NCBI GenBank assembly: GCA_016758965.1
Contig: JAEPRB010000018.1
Span: 1-64,000 of the forward strand
Direction: 5' to 3'
Origin: Circinella minor
Lineage: Eukaryota > Mucoromycota > Mucoromycetes > Mucorales > Lichtheimiaceae
DNA length: 64,000 nucleotides
Under the pieces are notes generated by a model that was not told the origin of the DNA, did not search any database, and saw only the letters and a list, made by a program, of their open reading frames with translations. Positions 22,257 through 35,784 of this stretch are shown here, piece after piece. Position 1 is the stretch's first letter. Each line of letters opens with the position of its first letter. Both the position numbers and the translations under genes were made by a program.

Positions 22257-24220
22257 ATGGCAAATAATCATTTTATATCATTGTTATTACTATTTTTATT
22301 GGTGGTTAATCAAATGATTGTAAATGCCCTGACGGGTAAATTTTTACATATAACTGGTAATGTATAATATTGCATATATATATAATTTCCTTTAGTCCAT
22401 CGTATGAAACAATATATTTACATATATAGTACATATTATATTGTTATAATAAATAGATATCCATTTGGACTTGGATTACGTTGAAGGATCTGATCCAAAC
22501 GAGCTCTGTCACCGTGGAAACGGAGCTGCTGGGCGTTTAGGTGCTGTAGGAACTAAATGTGATTCATCACTTGCATTGGTAAAGCTTTTTGTTTACGCTA
22601 AAACAGAATACCAATAATAATTAAAAAAAAAAAAAACTGACATAATAGAAATTTGATATATGTATAAATAGGTAGAAAAAACTTTCGACTTTATTAAAAA
22701 AAAGTTTAGTGATGTCGACTTTGTGATCTATACTGGTGATTCTGCACGTCATGTAAGAATTACAATTTCTCTTTATGTTTTTCGTCATTATAAATGTTAA
22801 CTTTTATTAATATTGTTGTAAATTAGAATCGCGATGATTCTCAACCACGTTCCATGAAAAACATAATTAGCGAACAAAAAGTTGTTGTAAAACATTTTAC
22901 GGATATATTTGACTCCAATGTGGTATGGTTATACATTTCTATATATTGAATAACTTTTCTTCTAAAAACTAAAAAATAACCATAAATGTGATGCATTTTT
23001 AGTATCCAGTCATCGGTAACAATGATGTAGAACCCCACAATAGTTGTGAAGAAGATGATGAACAATTCCAAACAATTGCTTCTATTTGGGAACCTTTAAA
23101 ACTTAATACTACATCTGGAGATTTTGGAAAAGGAGGCTATTTCTATGAAGATGTGGTACCTGGAAAAATTCGTACTATCCATACCAATACATTGCATTTT
23201 TATAAAGATAATAAGAAAAGTAAAGCAGATTGTAAAAAGCCGAATTCGATGGGCACTATTCATTTAAAATGGCTTCAACAAGTTTTAAAAGAGTCTCGTC
23301 AACAAGGCTATAGTGTTTATATTTTGTAAGTTTATTTTTATTTATTAATTGGATCGAGGAAATTACTACTATAATTTCAGCCGATCCATATTTATATATA
23401 CACGTAAAACTGAGGTATATTACTAATTAAAAATACCTGTGTACATATATAGAGCACATATTCCCCCTACAAGTAAGAAAGGAAAGGCTTATTATACTGA
23501 CGACTGCTTAGAAAGTTATTTGGAGTTGCTTGGCACATTTAAAGATACCGTCGTTGGCCATTTTGCTGGTCATTATAACAGTAAGTGTTTTTTCATATTT
23601 CAAATTTTAAATGTATATACCACTTTAAATAAAGTTGATCAAAAAAACTTTAATTTAAATTTAATTAGATGATATTTTGAGTGCTATTGTTGAAGAAGAT
23701 GGCAAATATAAACAATTAAGTGCTTTAAAAAAGAAAAGTACTATCCAGAGAAAGAACTTAAAATCAGGCAACTTTATTACACCATTATTCAATACTCCTT
23801 CTGTTATCCCTACATTTAACCCCTCTGTCCGTGTGTTTAAATACGAAACCCAAAAAACTGGGTATGTAAAAAAAAAACCTCCTTTGTTATTGCTATTTTT
23901 ATACACATGGGATTCTTATATAGTTAACTTATTCATTTAACAACTCCTTATCTGCATATATATATATATATCCATATATTCATAGTGAACATCCTGTTGG
24001 TACGATTCTTGACTGGTATCAATATTATTTGAACTTGGATGATAACGGTAAAGATTATGAATTAGAATATCAAGCTTCTGAATTGTTCAAAGTAAATCAT
24101 TTTGATGGAAAGGGTATTGCACAAGTATTTACTGTGATGATGGATAATCAAGAGGTTCATGAAAAGTATTTGGACCATGTCACAGTTAATACCGATGATG
24201 ACGACTCAGACGATGATTAG
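22257..24220 (+). CDS. PPN1: Endopolyphosphatase (PPN1-like calcineurin-type phosphoesterase)
   Basis: Eight exons, including 22257-22356, 22457-22578 and 22672-22752, with introns of about 50-100 bases; about 440 residues. It would cleave inorganic polyphosphate in the vacuole. The N terminus is a hydrophobic signal or signal anchor (residues 1-25, LLLLFLLVV). Metal-binding motifs appear in order: HITDIHLD (D-x-H), YTGDSARH (GD), IGNNDVEPHN (GN-ND), LAHIPP (H) and GHFAGHYNND (G-H-x-H-like). These follow fungal Ppn1, with the characteristic CHR and CDS cysteine motifs between the first two. The tail is acidic (DDDDSDD). Family members are often longer, so the C-terminal extension is short here. 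The gene calls cleanly. Confidence 0.85.
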
Positions 24221-24722
24221 GGGGTCTAATTGGCATAAGAAAAGGATAAGATAAATTACTCCTTTCTTTTTTTTTTTTTCAAATACTTTGTTACTATTTT
24301 TATTATTATGGATTTTCTTATGTGATAGCCTAACTACTCACGTTAGATATAAAGACCAAAATAATATATGTATCGTTCTCCCCTCAATTTCTGCTTTAAT
24401 CCTAACCCATTTGTCCTACTCTAAAAAATACCAAAGCCTTGTTTTAACCTACTAATGTTGCATATTGTACTCCTTACTCTTCCCCCTTGATTTTTTTTCC
24501 TTTTTGACAATTAATCATTCAATATATAAACGGCGTAAAAATAATAATAAAAAAATTCTGATTTTATAATAGGCAAAGAAACAGCAAAAGATAGATATGA
24601 CAGCGAGAGGAAAGAGAGGAGGGAAAGGATTAAAAATCTACAAGAAAAAAAATTGAATGGAAATTTGAAAGGGGGCTAGAAAAATGATATCTAAACAAAA
24701 AGAAATAAATGTTTTATCTTTT
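24221..24722. other. Convergent intergenic region
   Basis: Lies between the 3' ends of the endopolyphosphatase (+) and ETF-alpha (-) genes; about 500 bp of T-rich and A-rich sequence that should hold both polyadenylation sites. No gene seen. Confidence 0.5.
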
Positions 24723-26099
24723 TTACAACTTTTCAGTAATTTCTGGAACAGCCTTGAAGAGATCTTCAACAAGACCATAATCAGCAACTTGGAAAATAGG
24801 AGCATCAGCATCCTTGTTAATAGCAACAATGGTCTTGGAATCCTTCATACCAGCAAGATGCTGAATGGCACCAGAGATACCTAAAATATCACATCAGAGA
24901 GCGTGAGAAAAAAATGTCCTTCTTGTCCTACTTTCTCGACAATAATCCCACTTCCTCATTTTTTTTTTACTGATTAAATGACTTACCAACAGCAACGTAA
25001 AGTTCTATTTTATAATATCAATCATAATAAGAAAAAGAAAAATATTTAGTTTAAATAATTGTATGATTTTTTCTTGCTCACTGATAAATTATTACATATC
25101 CAAAATAATATTACCTGGAGCAACAATCTTGCCGGTTTGACCTACTTGAAGAGAGTTGTCAACGAAACCAGCATCAACAGCAGCACGCGAAGCACCAACA
25201 GCAGCGCCCATCTTATCGGCCATATCATACAACAACTTGAAGTTATCACCGTTCTTCATACCACGGCCACCACTAATGACACGGTTGGCAGTACCAAGAT
25301 CTGGACGATCACTCTTTTGGATTTCTTCACCAATCCATTCAGTAACACCAGATTTGGCTACTTCGGGGGCAGCTTCAACAGCAGCATTGTTACCTGATTC
25401 TTGGGCAGCTTCAAATGCGGTACCACGAACAGTAACGATCTTGACGTTATCGTTCGATTTGACAGTGGCAATAGCATTACCAGCATAGATGGGACGAACA
25501 AAAGTATCTTCAGATTCAACACCAGTGATATCAGAAACAGCAGCAACATCCAAAAGAGCAGCAACGCGTGGCAAGACATTCTTACCAACTGCAGTATGAC
25601 CAGCAAAGACGTGTGTAAAGTTGTTAGACTTGGTGACTTCGACAAGCAAAGGAGCTAAATCTTCGGGCAAGTTCTTGCTATAAGCAGCATCACTAGCTGT
25701 CAAGACCTTAGAGACACCAGTATATTTGGCAATCGATTGAGCAATGGCATCATCGCCACCAGCAACCAAAGCTGTCACGGAACCGCCCAACTTGGAAGCA
25801 GCAGTCAATGCATTCAATGTAGCGCCAGTAATGGCACCATCCTTATGTTCAACGATCAACAATGTGTTGGCACCAGCACCAGTAGCGTAGAAACGTTGAG
25901 CAAACAAGGGTCGTGCCTGGTTTACATTTATTTAAAATAATAATAATAGAAAAAAAACACGTTAATTCCTGTGTTATAGGAATTTTATCTAAAAACGTTT
26001 TCCATTCCAAATAATCTTCTTTTTTTTTATCCCTATTTAAAAAATAATTATTATTGTTTATTTTACCTTGACAAAAGTACGTGCAGTGTTGGCCAACAT
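24723..26099 (-). CDS. ETFA: Electron transfer flavoprotein subunit alpha
   Basis: Four exons: 26099-26067, 25916-25115, an 18-base microexon at 25004-24987, and 24880-24723; 336 residues. ETF-alpha binds FAD and, with ETF-beta, carries electrons from matrix acyl-CoA dehydrogenases to ETF-ubiquinone oxidoreductase. The N terminus ([20 protein letters not shown]) is rich in Arg/Ala and lacks acids, as in a mitochondrial presequence. The C-terminal FAD domain is clear: [45 protein letters not shown], and [20 protein letters not shown]. Length is normal for the family. The microexon encodes the ELYVAVG junction. Splice signals are all GT-AG. Confidence 0.95.
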
Positions 26100-27525
26100 C
26101 TTTTATATTAATAGAAAGAAGTGTGTTTTTGTTAAATGGAGTGGAAAAGAAACGAGTGAAAATAAAATAAAAGAGCGTAAGCTATTGAATTTGACCGGTA
26201 AGTCCCGACTAAACGCTTACCATGACTACACATTTTCACATGCCCTGTTATAGAGTTTTTTCCCACCGTCCCTTGTTTTGAAGTAATTTGAGGTAATGCA
26301 ATATATCAAGAAAGTGTGGAGTAAAAGTTGGATCTGCACTTTGCTCTTTTTCTCAATTTATTTATTATCTAAATGTCATATCTTATTGTTTATTCATTTT
26401 TTTGTACTCATTTTTTTTTTCATATCATTGATCGGCCTTATATTATTTATTGTACGAATTTTTTTTTATTCTGCTTGATCTTAAAGGAAAGCGGAGGAGA
26501 CCCCAAAAGATCCTAACGCAGGAAAATAAAAAAATCACTGATGAGTCAAGTTCTTCAACATCATTGGTGGACATTAATCGCTTGCTGAATAACAAAACTT
26601 GGAAAAAAAAAATCGTCATTGATGGACCTTATATATATATATATATATATAGCTAAACATGATTCTGTTACTCTTTTTCTTCCATCTATTTTTTTCTTAT
26701 GCCGAACACAAGTTACAGCTTCAATTTTTTTTACCTATAGAAAAACACACATATCATAACTACCAGCGATAGCCTAAAATTGTCATGGCAACCAGAAAAA
26801 TGTCTATGTACAGATAGGTTACCATGGATACAAAAAAAAAATCGGACTCTTCTACTATTATGTTATATATTTTAATCTCCCATGTAAAGGTATTCAACCA
26901 ATTCATCCGAGTTACTAAATAACAGTTTACCATATAGGCTTCTAAAAGTCTCCATCTTTCTTACAAATCTAAAAAGCTTCATTATTTACCCGCGTTTTTG
27001 AGACACAGCGAAGACAAGCTGCGACATGAATTTGTTCAATCAGTAATGAAGTACCATTAACGAGATATGACAATAACCCAACTAAAAAAAAAAGATCCAC
27101 ACTATTTTGAAAAGTAGTGGTTGGGATCAATCACAAAAATAATATTTTTATAAGTCATTTAGAAAAGTTATTTATCATTATATAAAAGAATATGAAAGAA
27201 GAGGTGGAAAAGGGAAAATGGTTGACAACAATTATGCAGTAAAAAAAAACTACGTGCTTACATTGATGCCACACGGAAGTTTACTCATCCGGGTGAAAAT
27301 AAGAGCATGAATTATCATTCCTCAGTTATATTGATGGAAAATCCCGATTATAAAGGAAAGCAAAGGTCAATAAATGTATCATTATCCCGTATTTTACCAA
27401 AAGAAAAAGGAAGTTATAAAAAAGAAATCTGTTATTCTTCTTCTTCTCTCTCTCTCTTTCTCTTTATCTATTATCATTTTAAAAAAGACAAAAAAGAAAA
27501 AAAGAACCCATTCTTATAGGAGGAG
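26100..27525. other. Intergenic region between divergent genes
   Basis: Holds the promoters of the ETF-alpha gene (-) and of the membrane-protein gene (+). A (TA) tract at 26631-26651 and several A and T runs occur. The open frames 26068-26656 have no family features. Nothing else seen. Confidence 0.45.
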
Positions 27526-30500
27526 ATGAATAGGGCTTCATCAGAATCACTTCCGTTACACAATAATGATAATAATACGAAAAGCCAAACAGCAACGCCA
27601 AAGTGGGAAACTTTCTTGACGAAACTACGTCCCCCACCTTTCGAGAAATGGCGAAAACCATTAAAGACTGGACTTGCTTTTCTCATTGGAATTATAATGA
27701 CGTTGTCGAATAAATGTAGAGAAGCCATTGGTCATGGTACATTGCTCATTTGTATTGTCCTCGTATTCTATTCACCTTCAAGACCCGCAGGCGTTGTATT
27801 TGAGGTAAATACATATTTGTTGGGCTGTTTTACTTTGGTATTTGCCAAAAAAAAAAAAAAATACGTACAAGTATGATTGATGATACTTTTTTATATACTA
27901 TGTGTATAATAGGATGTCATATTTGGCTCATTGGGTGCACTGATAGCTTCGGGATATAGTATTTTAGGTTAGAATTATTTTCGTGGAACCTGCTTTTTTT
28001 TTTCATATTTCATATTAAAAATTTTAAAACAATATGTTCCTTTTTTTTTGTATAAATAGCGATGTATTGTGCTTACTTGGCTCGTGATCCTTCAAATCCT
28101 TCAGCGGTTCAACCAGGATCAAGCGGTATATTAGCTACATTTCTTATTATTGCCGTATTCTTATTCAGCGTAACTCGTTTGAAAATACCCAAAGGTAAAA
28201 ATGATGATGCTTTACAGTTTGGTTTAAATTTCGCGTGGTTATTTAATTTGTCGAATCCATTAATGTTTCAATTCAATAATTCTAGCTAATTTTGGATGCG
28301 TCAACGGCTGTATTATACTTGCAGTAAGTGATCGTGTTTATAAAATATATATTGTTAAAAATCCGTCATACAAGCACCACACATAACAAAGATTAATATA
28401 AATAATAACCATCTCTGAAAATTCTTATTATGATAATATAGTTCTCCATGACTGAATCTTCCGTTACTTATGATTTTAAGCCTTCAATTATTGTAAGAAA
28501 AATCAATAACGAAAAAAAGTGAAAGCAGGATTTCATATTATACAGCCATAATAAATTGTATTATTTTATATATAGTGGTCCTTTATGATCCCTATTGCTG
28601 TAGGTGGTATTATTGCTCTTGGAGTATCAGCATTAATTTGGCCTGATGACAGTATTACCAATTACATGAATATTCTTCACAAAGCATTGGATGGATATAA
28701 TGTATTTTTCAAAGAACATGCGGAAGGATTTTTATCTGTAACACCAACGGGGATCACAACTACATTACCAACACTACATGATCGAGTACAAAGTAGTCTT
28801 CTGCAATTAATTGATTGCAAACGAGCTGTTCATCGAGATATCCTTTTCTCTAATCTCAACGGTAGAGATATAAGCAAAATTACAAAGCTTGTGAAAGCGA
28901 TGCGAACGCCATTACACGGTATTGGTGTAAGTCAGATAATGAAAAAGGATTTTGTGGGTTACAGTGCTCAAAGACTTGGCGAAGATGCACTCCACGATAA
29001 ATCTACACTAAAGCAAATCGAACTAGAAAATCAAGAGTTTTTAAAGGAACTTGGTGAATTTCAACCCCTTTTTCAACAATTAAACGACGGACTTTATAAC
29101 GCTATGGATGACTGTATTGCTCGACTCCATCTACTACACCCTCATCCAATGCGCAGTAATGTGAACAGTTTATTTTGGCCTTTTCCACGATTATGGTATA
29201 CACATCAACCTATCAAGAAAAGACATTCAAATCATTTTGAAAAACCATTAAATGACATAACTGTGGATCAAATTGAGGACATGGTAAAAGAATGTATCCA
29301 TCAAGTAGATATCAAGATAAAAACTCTATCAGCAGCTCATTGGCGTAGTCAATTACAGCGACATTTCAGCGGATTACATCTTATATCACTATATAGATTT
29401 TGTATCCGTGAATATTCTTTAACCATTATTGATTTACTCAAGTTTGTCGACGGGGCTGAAAAATCACGCACACGGTCTCGACTTTGGTTCCCTTCAAACA
29501 AGGCCATTCGAAAATGGTTAATGGACACTGATACACCTTGGTCGTCTTCTGCAATACATGGAGAAGCAAGTGATACGGCAGATAATAATAATGGTTATGA
29601 TGAACCAACGGATTTGACATTAATTCGAACGCATACGAGACGTGAACTATCTGACGGTGATTACGAAGGACAGAAAGATAGTGATCGTGGTAATGACAAT
29701 GGCGGATTTGTCATGGCATCAACTGGAAAACGGTATTACCGCGATCCAGATGTTGATGCTCCTGCAACACCATTTCAAAAGTTTTGGTATATGATGTTTC
29801 AAGGCTATCGTTGGATGCGGGAACCAGGAACTATTTTTGCCATGAAAACAGCGCTGGGTACGGTTTTATTAGCTTTGCCAGTTTATTTGAAAGAATCTGC
29901 AGGATGGTTTATTGAATGGCGATTTCAATGGTGTATGATTATTCTTATGTTGTGGATGCTGCCAACCACCGGTATGTTCTTTTATTCGTAAGTGATGAAC
30001 TGATTTTTTTATTATTTTGTTTTCTTGTTATTAAGTTATTTTATTGCAAATAAAAATATACTTTTGTTAATTATATCTTTTTTTTTTTTCTAAAAATAAT
30101 AATCACCAGACTATTAATGAAAACATTAGGCACAATAGCTGGTGGTATACTGGGTATCGTGGTATGGGAAATTACTCAAGGGAATCCATATGGAATAGGA
30201 GTAGTAATGTATGTAGCTTTGGTAATTATATATTACAACTTAATGTATCGACCAGCAGCACGTATCTTTTGTATTGTGACAATCATTACACTTATTTTGG
30301 TAAGACTCCAAACCAAATTCGCATTTTGACAGCCATGTTATCATTATATCCTAAATTATTTAAAATTCAATTTTTTTTCTTATTTAAAGGTGGTCGTTTA
30401 TGAGTATCAATACAAAGTTAGTGGTGAAGAGAAGATTGACCCAGTATGGACCCTTGCAGGAAAGGTATATTACATTATAATTATTTCACATAGTTCAAGT

Positions 30501-31558
30501 ATGGATGAATTTTAAAACAAAAGAAATTTGCTAACTTTGAAGATAATGATAATATATTGAAATCTATGTAGAGAATGATATTAGTTCTTGCTGGCGTTGT
30601 TGCCGCGTCCATATTATCTATGATTCCAGAACCTCATGCAGGTCGTGTTGAACTTCGTAAGCGACTTGCTCAAACACTTCGTGATATCGGTCGTTTATAT
30701 GGAATTTTAACTTCTCAATTTATTGCGGAATACGAAACAAGTTCATGGAAACTTACCAAGGAACAAGTCAAAGGATTTCGTCGTATGGGGTTAAACATTC
30801 GTCGCCAAATTGCAGATGAACGTTTATTTTTGGCACATACACGCTTCGAGCCCCCTTTACGAGGTCGATTTCCCATTGAAGTTTACAAGATTGTATTAGA
30901 AAAAGTGGATAATATGGCAGATCTCGTCACTGACATGGTATGTGCTAAAATAATAAAATATAGTCATAGTACTAAATGATAGATCGGCCTCATAAAAAAA
31001 AAGGAATTGAATATAATTGACTCAATTCAGTAAAATATTATATTATACTTAGGGCTTTGCAGTTCGATATTTGGACCCAGCTTGGCGAAAACAAATTTCA
31101 TCGACATTGAATAAAGAGCGTCGCCGTTATGTAAGTAGTAACAATTTAGTAACTAACAATACCAGAAAATATAATGTATCTACTGTAAATACATAACATA
31201 TGGAAGCATGGAAAAAAAAAGACGAGTGAGTTCTTAATAGCATTTATTTATTATAATATTTGTATAGCTCGCATCAAATATGACAACAATAAAGCTATTA
31301 TCAGCAACATTAGCTGCTAAAATGGCTTTACCACCCTACATGATATCGCCTGGAGAGGCACGGCTTCAATTTGTACATTCATTGGATAGTAATGTTTGTC
31401 TTCGACCTGACGAATTAACAGATCCATCCTTTTTAAAATATAGTACCTACGTTGTGACAAGTGGTACTTTTGTTCAAGAATTACAAGCATTACTTGAAGC
31501 AGTCGAGGATCTTGTGGGTGTTGAGGATCCACAAGAATGGCTTCGTCTTCATGTCTAA
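27526..31558 (+). CDS. Bre4/FUSC-type multi-pass membrane protein
   Basis: About eleven exons, among them 27526-27805, 27913-27968, 28061-28194, a large one at about 28576-29988, about 30111-30300, about 30572-30936, and the last at about 31267-31558. Two blocks of hydrophobic segments (about residues 45-180, e.g. IGHGTLLICIVLVFYSP, and a second block from AGWFIEWRFQWCMIILML through GIVVWEITQGNPYGIGV) flank a large soluble region. This is the arrangement of the fungal putative ER transporter N domain plus DUF2421 (aromatic acid exporter/Bre4 relatives). The substrate is unknown; yeast Bre4 affects brefeldin A sensitivity. The cytoplasmic part between the blocks carries the PHPMRSNVNSLFWPFPRLWY stretch. 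Splice junctions keep frame throughout. Confidence 0.8.
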
Positions 31559-32470
31559 TTCAGTAACGAGCCTGAAAAAGAAAGATGAAAGAAATCTGTG
31601 TATATTATAAATTCCAACCCTTCTTTACAATTTGTATATATATATTCATACATTGTTACTATTACTATTATAATCATTCTATTATTAATTACTTTAAAAG
31701 TTAAAAAAATAGCAATGTCATTGTTGCATCAATTATCTATTCACCAACATATATTGCTTTGTTGATCTATTTCTTTTAATACAATTATAAATTATTTTGG
31801 TCAAAATTTTTTGACATAGATTGTATATATCTACATACATATTAAAATAAAATTTATCATACGTAATACATTACAATATAAAATTTACAAATTGATCTTT
31901 TGATGGTTCAACTTTAATAATACTTACTTTCATAACTGTAATTTATCAATACTATTTCATGATGATAATTGATATTTATAATAATAATATACGATTTTCA
32001 AGTAACTAAAATATTAAGCAGTAACGTTCAAGAATTTATCAAGTTTGATAAGATGTAAAAATAAAAGAAATATAGTACGTATAAATAATAATTATTATCT
32101 AGTTATATATTCTCCAGTAATGATATGGTCCTCCGCGGAAGTACACAGGAGGCTTCCAATCGAAGATCGGTATTTTGCTCGTGTTGAATTACTACGAACT
32201 ATCTAATTTAGATTCTGTTAATCAATATCACTACTACTAGTACCGTTTTTTTATAAACCATATATTCCGTAAAAAAGCGAATAATTAAATTACTATCATA
32301 TTAGCTAACAGTTTAAAAAAGTGTGGTTTTTTTTATTGACAATAACATCATGTATCAAGATTAACAAATACGTTTGTCACTATAATATCATGACACAAAA
32401 ATTATAACACACAGCTATTACTGGAAAACATTATCATGTAGCTTGCGTAAGTAAGTGCTACTTTTATTGC
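31559..32470. other. Intergenic, nothing recognised
   Basis: AT-rich sequence after the membrane-protein gene. No open frame, repeat or RNA gene recognised. Confidence 0.45.
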
Positions 32471-33402
32471 GTTGATTGATGCTTGTATTCTATTAACCCC
32501 GATTTCGTTGTCACTGGTACTGTCATAGGATGATTGTCAACTGTCAATGATTGTAATGACTGAATATTGCCGATAGAGCTTATAAAGTTTCGATCTATTG
32601 AATGAGAAATATTTTAAAGTGATAAATCTTGTAGATTGTTATGCTGACCACCAATACTTGCTACGAATAGAATTAAGTCACTGATGGAGACAAGCTGAGA
32701 AAATTTAGCTGTTCATTTTGATACTTGGTTACTATCATTAAAGCATCAGTAATCATAATATAGTTGCGGCATTTGAGTTTTTTCGTCATCGATGGATTGA
32801 CAGCACTTTTGACTAAAAAGCGGAAATATTTTGTAACGAACGAATTTTTGAAAATACTTCTAATACTGAATCCGAAAGTACTATTGATCCGGATACTTCA
32901 ATTTTTTTTTAAGATGTTGTAGATTACCCAATAAATGACTGTTGTCAGGAAAAACAACAGGCACCAGTTCTATAGTATCTCTATATCTCCAGCGACTAGG
33001 ATCTTGAATACTAGAAGAGATGTGTAGCATAAAAGTCCTTCAAGTTTAGAACAGTCAGCAAGAGTTTTAATAATTTGTCCATTAAGAATAGGTGGAATGG
33101 TACCCAACAAAAGTTGTTTCAAGTTATTGCTATGTGCCTTAATAAAATTTGACAGCGTCGTTGAAACAATACTGTTACATATTATCGTCAACTGTTGAAG
33201 GTGTGGAAATCTTATGTTTTCAAGCTCAACCCAGACAGTAGCAACGCCAACAACTACATTCGAATCCTGAGGAGTATTATCAAAACGATCTTGATTGATA
33301 TGCAACATAGTTAAAGTATCTTGTATTCTTTGCAAAAACGGTAAAAACGATGGTACGATACGTGGAGTAAGTGCGCCGATATAACATGTGAAACACCGCA
33401 TC

Positions 33403-33434
<32 letters not shown>

Positions 33435-34353
33435 AGGTACTAACTGATTGCTATTGCTGGTACAATTGTTATTTGTCATTACAGTATCATTCAAACCCAA
33501 ACTATTCGGTACTAGTTCATGCAGGTTACCATTGATTGAGGAATAGTTATCGTTGAGAGAAGACTCAACACTATCAATACGCAGACAGCAATTTAAGATA
33601 TGCATAAAATCAAGATTGTGGTGAAGTTGATTGTTGTTAGGGGTCAATTGGAAAATACGTAAGTTTGGACATTGTTGCAAGATTACTTCAATTTCCTGAG
33701 GATCATAATCATACTGGAGTGAAAGAAATACAAAATTGGAGAATAATGGGGTCGTATTATGTGGTATTCTACCATATGATACTTGTTGAAATTGAGATTT
33801 TGGAGCGATAATATAAAGATATCGTAGTTGCGGACACAAATGACCAATATTGAAGAAAAATGGAATAATATTGTCATGATGCTTTAAAGTAAGCTTGTAG
33901 AGATTATCACCAATCAATTGAATAATACTGTATAAGCGAGGTATGTATGTTACTTCATTAATCACATCCAATACCTCTTGAATAATAAAATAATTAGTTT
34001 TTTTAAAAAAAGGTTTTCGATAATATCCATAAAATTTACCTAATTCTCTAATTTTACATTGATTATTTTTTTATAAGCTTTTTCATAATGTAGTTCATGC
34101 TCCTCGTAAGTACATGTACCGATTGTACATGAGGGCCAAGACATTTCTGTATGCGAATACTTTTTCTTTTAAATATTTCAAGACTGAAATCGATATCTTC
34201 TTTCCATAAACTTTTAGTCATTTCAGGGGTCACTTCAAACAATTTACGGGAAGCACAACACATAAATTCAAGACAATCACGTTTTTTAATATAGAAAAAA
34301 ATCAAGGAAATAATTTCAGATGGTAAGTCATAAAATAGTGTAGAAGTATTCAT
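32471..34353 (-). pseudogene. F-box/LRR protein gene in decay
   Basis: An ATG at 34353 opens an F-box (FYDLPSEIISLIFFYIKKRD...) in a first exon that hits TAA at 34063 just after an A7 run; one extra A would carry it to a good GTAAAT donor near 34040. The second exon (about 33974-32970; contains RLYSIIQLIGDNLYKLTLKH, LCPQLRYLYIIAP, LQQCPNLRIFQLTP, a Q8 tract) is leucine-rich-repeat-like. It stops at 32970, but LRR-like sequence continues in other frames to about 32471 (contains ITDALMIVTKYQNEQLNFLS and IGGQHNNLQDLSL) through several stops. F-box/LRR proteins recruit substrates to SCF ubiquitin ligases. This copy looks recently disabled, although a short functional product cannot be excluded. 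Confidence 0.7.
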
Positions 34354-34983
34354 GGTTAATACTATGTCAAAAAGAAAAAAAAAAACAGTTTAAACAGAGT
34401 AAAAGGATTATCAAAGATGATCTCATTACAAAAATCAGAATATATACATATATTTCTTGAAATCACAAAGAGCCCCAAAGTTTTTAGTATTTTTGAATTA
34501 CATATCAAGTTTTAATGGTTGGATGCTCTATGCTCATTTAAAATTTTTTCATTCATAGCCTTTTATAGCTTGGCATCGGTATAATTTATAAAAAGAACAA
34601 TGAGAATACCATCAACTCTCTTTCTAAACAGATTATTATTATTTTTATAACTGTTCAATCATTGTTTTGTTCAAAACCAATTTTTTTTATAATACAGGAC
34701 CACTCATACAATAAAGAAAATAACACGATAATAATAATGTAAAGTTTTCGTCGTACAAAAAAAAATACGCTGTTTTTATGAGAGGAGAGTTATAGAGATA
34801 TAATTTTTAACATCATTAGGTATATATAGAAGTGTGCTATAAATTTATAAAAAAAAAAGTTTTTTCATTCCCTTTTTGACAGTGATCGTTAATGTAAATG
34901 TAACTATTTAAATTAAAAAGAAGATAGATATTTTATTTCTAATAATAATATACATCATTTTCTATTATTCTATAAGAGGGCGT
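34354..34983. other. Intergenic, nothing recognised
   Basis: Upstream of the decayed F-box gene and downstream of the oxidoreductase gene. A and T runs only. Confidence 0.45.
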
Positions 34984-35784
34984 TTATTGTGAGCCATTCA
35001 TCCAATAAAGAATCCAGTCCATCCATGGTTTTGGAGCATTTTCAACGTGGCCACCAACTGGGATATCTTGGGTTGCTTGTTCCACAAGTCTGAGTAAATC
35101 TTGGCGCGTGACTGTAGCAGATTTATCTTGTTTGTACCAGTACATGGCCTCTTCTTTATCAAGACCATCAGGTATTTTACCAACATAGGGCCATAGATAG
35201 ACGGGTGTATTGGCTTCAATTTTCCAACTCTCCTTTAGACTACCACAATCGACAGCTTCAAACCCAATGGCTTTAATAAATTCAGTAACTTGTTTTTTAG
35301 CGTCATCGTTATCACCTGTCATAGGAACTGCCCAAGGTTTATCTTGTTCTTTTTTTCGATCTGCACCATTATCAATATGAAAAAGATCCATGTTATGTAA
35401 TGCCTTGACTACACGAGAATCTTTAAAATGACGCTGTACATATTCACTTGATGTTAATTCGCGGTTGTCAAGTGCAGAAATGTTACCATCACGAAGAGCA
35501 TAATAGTTGGTCGTATCGATAATTGTTTTACCAGCAAACGGTTTGACTGGAATTTTATCTAAATTACCAAAGGGTACACTATAAACTAGAATATCGGCTG
35601 CGTTTACTTGTTCAATGGATACTGCTTTTGCACGAGGGCCAAGTTCAGAGACAATATCACGTAATGATTCAGGACCACGGGAATTGCTTATAAGGACCTT
35701 GAAACCAGCATTGGCAGATAAACGAGCAAATCGACTATTGACACCACCTGCACCAATAAATCCAATTGTTTTAATGTCAGTCAT
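34984..35784 (-). CDS. F420-dependent-reductase-like NAD(P)-binding oxidoreductase
   Basis: Intronless, 266 residues, ATG at 35784. The N terminus is a Rossmann beta-alpha-beta (TIGFIGAGGVNSRFARLSAN) followed by LISNSRGPESL, the usual layout of the NADP oxidoreductase, coenzyme F420-dependent family (YcaD/Fno-like, pyrroline-carboxylate reductase fold). ILVYSVPFGNL and KTIIDTTNYY follow the standard strand order. Later parts include VKALHNMDLFHIDNG and a Trp-rich C-terminal region (KPWMDWILYWMNG). Fungi lack F420, so NADPH use is expected; the substrate is unknown. The third Gly of the GxGxxG pattern is Asn here. Single exon and full length; the function beyond a dehydrogenase-like fold is not assigned. 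Confidence 0.8.
   Translation of the reverse strand: MTDIKTIGFIGAGGVNSRFARLSANAGFKVLISNSRGPESLRDIVSELGPRAKAVSIEQVNAADILVYSVPFGNLDKIPVKPFAGKTIIDTTNYYALRDGNISALDNRELTSSEYVQRHFKDSRVVKALHNMDLFHIDNGADRKKEQDKPWAVPMTGDNDDAKKQVTEFIKAIGFEAVDCGSLKESWKIEANTPVYLWPYVGKIPDGLDKEEAMYWYKQDKSATVTRQDLLRLVEQATQDIPVGGHVENAPKPWMDWILYWMNGSQ

Noticed and set aside
25059..25940. Plus-strand open frames over ETF-alpha
   Set aside because: Antisense shadows; the minus strand encodes a full ETF-alpha with conserved FAD motifs.
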